Assembly (NCBI GenBank): GCA_963678775.2
Contig: CAXXGR010000010.1
Location: 1 to 64,000 of the forward strand
Direction: 5' to 3'
Length of the DNA stretch: 64,000 bases
Source of the DNA: JBFHIJ01 sp963678775
GTDB taxonomy: Bacteria; Bacteroidota; Ignavibacteria; Kapaibacteriales; UBA2268
Positions within the stretch are counted from its first letter, which is position 1. Each line of letters begins with the position of its first letter. Below are positions 60,271-64,000 of the stretch, in pieces. The position numbers and the translations under genes are program-made. Under the pieces are notes generated by a model, which saw only the letters and a program-made list of their open reading frames with translations, was not told where the DNA came from and searched no databases.

Positions 60271-61593
60271 ATGGCTACGGAAACTCCAAGACTGATTTTA
60301 CCTGAAATTGATAATCTTTCTGATATTGATGTATATATAAAAAATGGCGGCTATGAGCAGTTTAAAAAAGCTCTGACTATGTCACGCGAAGAAGTTATTG
60401 AAACCGTTAAAAAATCCGGACTTAGGGGTAGGGGCGGAGCTTGCTTCCCTACGGGTTTGAAATGGTCTTTTATGCCAAAAGATGATGGCATAAAATATCT
60501 TGCAGTTAATGGTGACGAATCTGAGCCGGGCTCTTTCAAAGACCGTCAAATATTTGAGCAAAATCCTCATCAGCTTTTAGAAGGCATTTTGATTGCTAAC
60601 TATGCTATGAAAATCACTGCTGCCTACATTTATATCAGAGGCGAATATCACAACTGGGTACAAATGATGCAAAAGGCTGTTGATCAAGCCTATGAGAAAG
60701 GCATCATTGGCGATAAAATGAAAGAAACTTTTGGCATAGACTTTAAAACAGATATCTATGTGCATAAAGGTGCGGGAGCTTATATCTGTGGTGAGGAAAC
60801 ATCGCTGATGAATTCTATCGAGGGAATCAGAGCTTACCCACGTTTCAAACCGCCTTTCCCGGCGCAATCTGGTCTTTGGGGAAAGCCGACTACTGTTAAT
60901 AACGTAGAATCAATTACCGCGGTTCCTGCTATATTTAGAATCGGTGCTGAAGAATATTCTAAAATCGGAGCTCCGGGGCACGTTGGAACCCTTTTATATG
61001 GAGTAAGTGGTCATATAAATAAACCCGGCGTATACGAATTGCCTACAGGTATTTTACTGACTGACTTGATTTATGATGTCTGTGGTGGTGTTATCAATAA
61101 TAAAGCTATCAAAGCAGTGATTCCCGGTGGTTCTTCTATGCCACCGCTACGCGGTGATGAGATAGAAGGAGTAAGGATGGACGAAGAATCGCTTAAGCCT
61201 CTTGGCACTCACATTGGTACCGGCGGTGTTATGGTTATGGACGAAGATACGGACATAGTCAAAGTTACTCTAAGAATTGCGCACTTCTATCATCATGAAT
61301 CTTGCGGACAGTGCACGCCATGCCGAGAAGGTTGTGGCTGGATGGAAAAAGTTCTTAAAAGATTGGTGGCAGGAGAGGGCACATCCAAAGATTTGGATCT
61401 TCTTATCTCAGTGGCTAACAACATTGAAGGTAATACAATCTGCGCGCTTGGCGATGCTGCTGCATGGCCTGTGCGAGGCTTCGTTACTAAATTCAGAGAA
61501 GACTTCGAAAAAGCAGTTAAAAAAGATCGCTCATTCGTAGCTCCAAACGTAGTCCACGGCAGAAGAAACACAGCAGACACATTAGTTTTCTAA
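60271..61593 (+). CDS. nuoF: NADH-quinone oxidoreductase subunit F
   Basis: NADH- and FMN-binding subunit of respiratory complex I. 440 residues from the ATG at 60271. GLRGRGGACFPTGLKWSFM near residue 48 (FMN/NADH loop), NGDESEPGSFKDR, GAGAYICGEETSLMNSIEG near 170, TTVNNVES, and the 4Fe-4S ligands in ESCGQCTPCREG near 350 with a later Cys in GNTICALGDAA. There is no C-terminal ferredoxin extension, so it is NuoF rather than HydB or FdsB, although these share the fold. nuoE and nuoG are not adjacent; a terminator follows. Confidence 0.94.
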   Translation: MATETPRLILPEIDNLSDIDVYIKNGGYEQFKKALTMSREEVIETVKKSGLRGRGGACFPTGLKWSFMPKDDGIKYLAVNGDESEPGSFKDRQIFEQNPHQLLEGILIANYAMKITAAYIYIRGEYHNWVQMMQKAVDQAYEKGIIGDKMKETFGIDFKTDIYVHKGAGAYICGEETSLMNSIEGIRAYPRFKPPFPAQSGLWGKPTTVNNVESITAVPAIFRIGAEEYSKIGAPGHVGTLLYGVSGHINKPGVYELPTGILLTDLIYDVCGGVINNKAIKAVIPGGSSMPPLRGDEIEGVRMDEESLKPLGTHIGTGGVMVMDEDTDIVKVTLRIAHFYHHESCGQCTPCREGCGWMEKVLKRLVAGEGTSKDLDLLISVANNIEGNTICALGDAAAWPVRGFVTKFREDFEKAVKKDRSFVAPNVVHGRRNTADTLVF

Positions 61594-61616
61594 AAGAAAC
61601 TGAAATAATATATTAC

Positions 61617-61652
61617 AAAAAAGCCGGAAGTCTTTGACTTGCGGCTTTTTTT
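61617..61652 (+). terminator. Terminator of nuoF
   Basis: AAAAAGCCG and CGGCTTTTT with inner AGT/ACT pairing around CTTTG, followed by T residues; 25 bases after the stop. Confidence 0.88.
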
Positions 61653-61916
61653 ATGGGGTTGGGTGTGCTGTATTGAAAGAAAAGTAATATTTGCCAATAT
61701 TTGTGAGTACGTTTGTAAACCAAATCTTTTTGGATTGAAGTCTTGTTTGGGTATGCAAATCATTGATTTTTTGATTCTAAAAGTAACGATGCTTAAGCAA
61801 TAATTCCTATAGAGTACTATTTTAAATTTATATATTTGAAAAATTGGAAGATTGTACATAATCAACCTTATAGACAAATAGTACTGAAGATTTAAAAAAA
61901 CAATAGTTGCCCAATT
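61653..61916. other. Gap between nuoF and the radical-SAM gene, nothing recognised
   Basis: About 265 AT-rich bases. Convergent ends of two genes. TATATTTG at 61833-61840 matches a promoter -7 box on the plus strand but no gene follows. The open frames here have no start context or recognisable sequence. Confidence 0.5.
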
Positions 61917-63275
61917 CTAAATCCAATTATGTGATTTAGATGTTTGGTGTATATTTTGAGTAACTTTCATCTCTTTAGGATAATTTTTTCGAAGCTTTTT
62001 TAAACCATAAAATCCATTCATAAACAATGTCATTAAAAATGCACCAAATCTTAAATTGAAAAAACTTCTCAATATTCTTATAGAAGAATTTTTAAAAGAA
62101 AATGATTTTATCCACAAGTCTCTATGGGCTTGTAGCAGTTCTTCTGGTGTAAGGTTTATTGGCTTAAAAGTAACATTATATCCATTGTAGAAGCTCCAGT
62201 CTCTGTCATTTAAGAGACGTCCTTCACTGTCTAATTTTGCATAAATGTCAGTGCCTTTAAATGGAGTCATTACACTAATAAATGGTACGTCAATTCCCAG
62301 TTTCATTAACTCATCTGACATATTGACTATGCTTTCATAGTTGTCATGATCGAAACCGGCAATCAAACCAGCCATGACAGAAATGCCCTTTTTATGTAAT
62401 TTTTGTACAGCAAGTTTATAGTCCTCTACCATATTTTGTCTTTTATTTGCATCCTGTAATGATCCCTCGCCAAAAGTCTCTAGTCCTAAAAAAATACCTA
62501 TACATCCGGATTTGCACATTAAATCCAATAATTCATCATCTTTTGTAATGTCAATACTTGCTTGAGTTAGCCACCATTTTTTGAGAGGAATCATCTGTGT
62601 TAAAAGATTTTTTATATACTTTCTATCAATAGTTAAGTTGTCATCCCAAAACCAAACAATTTTTCTTTCCCACCAATATTTAAAGTCATTATATTCTATA
62701 TCTTTGATAACATTTTCTACCGGGCGCTTACGAAATCCAGGATTAATCAGAGGTACTGTGCAAAAAGAACAAGAATATGGACAACCACGCGTAGCTTGAA
62801 TCACTCGTTTAATAAAGAAGTTATTAGAAAGTAAATCATATCGTGGAGTTGGAGAATTATCGAGTGTTTTTGCTTCTCCAATATATTTTCGTTTGAGAGA
62901 ATTTGTTGCTACATCATTCAAAATATTATCCCAAATATTTTCAACCTCGCCAATAACTATGGCATCAAAATGTTCTAATGATTCATCAGTACAGAACGAA
63001 ACATGAGGCCCACCAGCTATGACGATTTTATTCTTTTTCTTGAAATAATCAGCTAATCGGTAAGCTTCATTAGCAAAGCCACTAAAAAAAGAGATAGCAA
63101 TTAGATGAGCATCAGTTTCATAATTTATCTTATCTACTTGCTCATGGTAAACTCGAACCTTATGTTTTGATGCAGTCAATGCAGCAAGGTATATACCTGT
63201 AATAGGAGGTACAAAATCCTTTTCATGTCCTCTAATATATCTTTGCTCATAAGCTATAATAATATCTATCTTCAT
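61917..63275 (-). CDS. Radical-SAM protein with N-terminal cobalamin-binding-type domain
   Basis: 452 residues. N-terminal part (about 1-130) has the B12-binding Rossmann pattern (IVIAGGPHVSF, FDAIVIGEVENIW). The radical SAM core follows with Cys165, Cys169 and Cys172 in ATRGCPYSCSFC, the C-x3-C-x2-C that binds the 4Fe-4S cluster. A C-terminal region ends in aromatic, basic residues (RILRSFFNLRFGAFLM, FYGLKKLRKNY). Class B methylases and related lipid- or antibiotic-modifying enzymes look like this. HpnJ- or BchE-like enzymes are alternatives; the substrate is unknown. It is monocistronic. Base composition here is slightly lower in G+C than its neighbours, which would fit transfer but is not proof. 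Confidence 0.88.
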   Translation of the reverse strand: MKIDIIIAYEQRYIRGHEKDFVPPITGIYLAALTASKHKVRVYHEQVDKINYETDAHLIAISFFSGFANEAYRLADYFKKKNKIVIAGGPHVSFCTDESLEHFDAIVIGEVENIWDNILNDVATNSLKRKYIGEAKTLDNSPTPRYDLLSNNFFIKRVIQATRGCPYSCSFCTVPLINPGFRKRPVENVIKDIEYNDFKYWWERKIVWFWDDNLTIDRKYIKNLLTQMIPLKKWWLTQASIDITKDDELLDLMCKSGCIGIFLGLETFGEGSLQDANKRQNMVEDYKLAVQKLHKKGISVMAGLIAGFDHDNYESIVNMSDELMKLGIDVPFISVMTPFKGTDIYAKLDSEGRLLNDRDWSFYNGYNVTFKPINLTPEELLQAHRDLWIKSFSFKNSSIRILRSFFNLRFGAFLMTLFMNGFYGLKKLRKNYPKEMKVTQNIHQTSKSHNWI

Positions 63276-63561
63276 TTTATTTTAAAGTGTGTATAATAAT
63301 ACAAAATGTCATCTTATTATACCTACACTCTCTATCGTAAAATTGTTCACATAGTTATAAAAATTACAATCTGAATTTACTATATTTTTGCAGATATCTT
63401 TTATATTTCTGCCAGACATCTAATTGCTTAGAATAGTGAAATTCGCTAACTTTATTTGAATATTTAGTTGACCTTGGGAGTATCATCTGAACAGTGAATA
63501 CAAAAACTGTAATTATCTATGATTTATCATTAGAAATAAGATATATATATCGGTTGGCTTG
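63276..63561. other. AT-rich gap with one doubtful 40-residue open frame
   Basis: 286 bases between two minus-strand genes. On the minus strand 63486-63364 encodes MILPRSTKYSNKVSEFHYSK... (40 residues, aromatic and basic). There is no ribosome-binding site and no family recognised, so I do not call it a gene. TATATATATCG at 63541-63552 is simple sequence. Confidence 0.4.
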
Positions 63562-63930
63562 TCAAAACCGCTGACCACAGTCTTTACAAACATGCTTTTC
63601 TCTAAAAAAGGGGATGGGTAAAAATGCAAATAGTAACAGAAAGACCATGAGAGCAGGGCTGCTCTTGAACTTAGGTTCTGTATTTTTGGAACTGCATTTA
63701 GGGCAGATGTTTTCTTCTTCTATTGTCACAATGTCTAGAATATGAGCAGCTAATTCGTAATCCTCTTCGACTACCATCAAATCTATTTCAGTCGCAGCAT
63801 TTATTCCATGACCAAATTTCAAATTAGAAACGTGCTGATTCTTGATAAAGCATCGGATGCCTGCATCTTTTAGTTTCGCTTGGCAGATTGTTGCTTCGTG
63901 TTCGTTAATGTAGGAGGCTAATCTTTTCAT
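63562..63930 (-). CDS. DUF2007-type protein with zinc ribbon and one membrane helix
   Basis: 122 residues. N-terminal DUF2007 domain (YINEHEATICQAKLKDAGIRCFIKN, EIDLMVVEEDYELAAHIL), a small signal-transducer-like fold. It is followed by a split zinc ribbon: CPKCSSKN near 96-99 and CKDCGQRF at the C-terminus, with a hydrophobic helix (LMVFLLLFAFLPIPFF) inserted between the two Cys pairs. That insertion would put the two halves close to the membrane. Function unknown. The ATG at 63930 is followed by MKRLASYIN. Confidence 0.8.
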   Translation of the reverse strand: MKRLASYINEHEATICQAKLKDAGIRCFIKNQHVSNLKFGHGINAATEIDLMVVEEDYELAAHILDIVTIEEENICPKCSSKNTEPKFKSSPALMVFLLLFAFLPIPFFREKHVCKDCGQRF

Positions 63931-63962
63931 ATTTTAAAGGGGAAAGATTAAATAAATAAAGA

Positions 63963-63992
63963 ATCCAAGCTCTCGCATTAGAGAGCTTGGAT
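63963..63992 (-). terminator. Strong hairpin at the right edge, probable terminator of the next minus-strand gene
   Basis: ATCCAAGCTCTC (63963-63974) and GAGAGCTTGGAT (63981-63992) form a perfect 12-bp stem with a six-base loop. On the minus strand TCTTTATTTATTT follows, so it probably ends a gene lying beyond the window. The plus strand shows only an A-tract after it. Confidence 0.65.
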
Positions 63993-64000
63993 GTAAAAAA

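Noticed and set aside
61590..61877. 95-codon minus-strand open frame after nuoF
   Set aside because: It overlaps the nuoF terminator and has no ribosome-binding site or recognisable sequence.

Overview
The window is AT-rich chromosomal DNA (roughly one third G+C by eye) from a Gram-negative bacterium of the Bacteroidota/Chlorobiota assemblage. The best fit is an Ignavibacteria- or Kapabacteria-like lineage, but this is inference from gene content because the window holds no rRNA. The evidence is: lipid A/Kdo and LptC genes; a C-terminal sorting domain typical of type IX secretion; an ExbB-ExbD-ExbD-TonB locus in the order usual for Bacteroidota; and several promoters with the Bacteroidota-type layout of a TTG/TTTG box, about 20 bases, and TAnnTTTG. 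Flagellar-type MotA/MotB stator genes are present, which fits the deeper branches better than classical Bacteroidales.

Layout. 1-3.5 kb: a 3'-truncated ftsK and a ComB-family phosphatase (minus strand). 3.7-6.8 kb: an overlapping operon kdsA-lptC-tpiA-pgsA-pgpA (Kdo, LPS transport, glycolysis, phosphatidylglycerol). 7-9.3 kb: HU, pyrB, prmC. 9.4-17.8 kb: a STAS protein, ExbB, two ExbD, TonB, two unusual cysteine-bearing proteins with TonB-type C-terminal domains, a PstS-like lipoprotein and a TPR protein. 17.9-25 kb: the classical yceD-rpmF-plsX-fabH-fabD-fabG-acpP-fabF-rnc fatty-acid cluster. 25-29.6 kb: gcvPB, rnr, ribE. 29.8-33.7 kb (minus strand): purN, an M15 peptidase, a ten-helix membrane protein, and a XerC/D recombinase. 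33.8-38.7 kb: a 1607-residue secreted protein with a type IX sorting tail. 38.8-39.5 kb: a small conserved-looking protein, rpmE, rpsR.

39.7-41.8 kb: a cation-efflux protein and a LolC-like permease (minus strand). 42.1-47.9 kb: M16 peptidase, LON-domain protein, folP, then a TolB-like lipoprotein, an ECF sigma factor, and an anti-sigma factor fused through a long linker to a predicted outer-membrane beta-barrel. This last protein looks like the dual-membrane-spanning anti-sigma factors described in Bacteroides. 48.1-51.7 kb: a DUF4397-like lipoprotein, a FadL-type porin, and a lipoprotein with Ser/Arg repeats. 51.9-54.6 kb: tRNA-Leu(UAA), a decayed PD-(D/E)XK transposase/Rpn-type gene, thrS. 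54.6-59.3 kb (minus strand): TPR lipoprotein, motA, motB, and a response regulator with a degenerate HD-GYP domain. 59.4-61.6 kb: rpmB, a DUF3127 protein, and a solitary nuoF. 61.9-64 kb: a radical-SAM/B12-type protein and a DUF2007 zinc-ribbon membrane protein.

Most of the window is housekeeping. The parts most likely to hold undescribed biology are the TonB-domain paralogue cluster (13.2-15 kb), the sigma/dual-membrane anti-sigma operon (45-48.8 kb), the stator operon with its catalytically dead HD-GYP regulator, and the short protein that opens the rpmE-rpsR operon. I saw no CRISPR array, no intact insertion sequence and no prophage.
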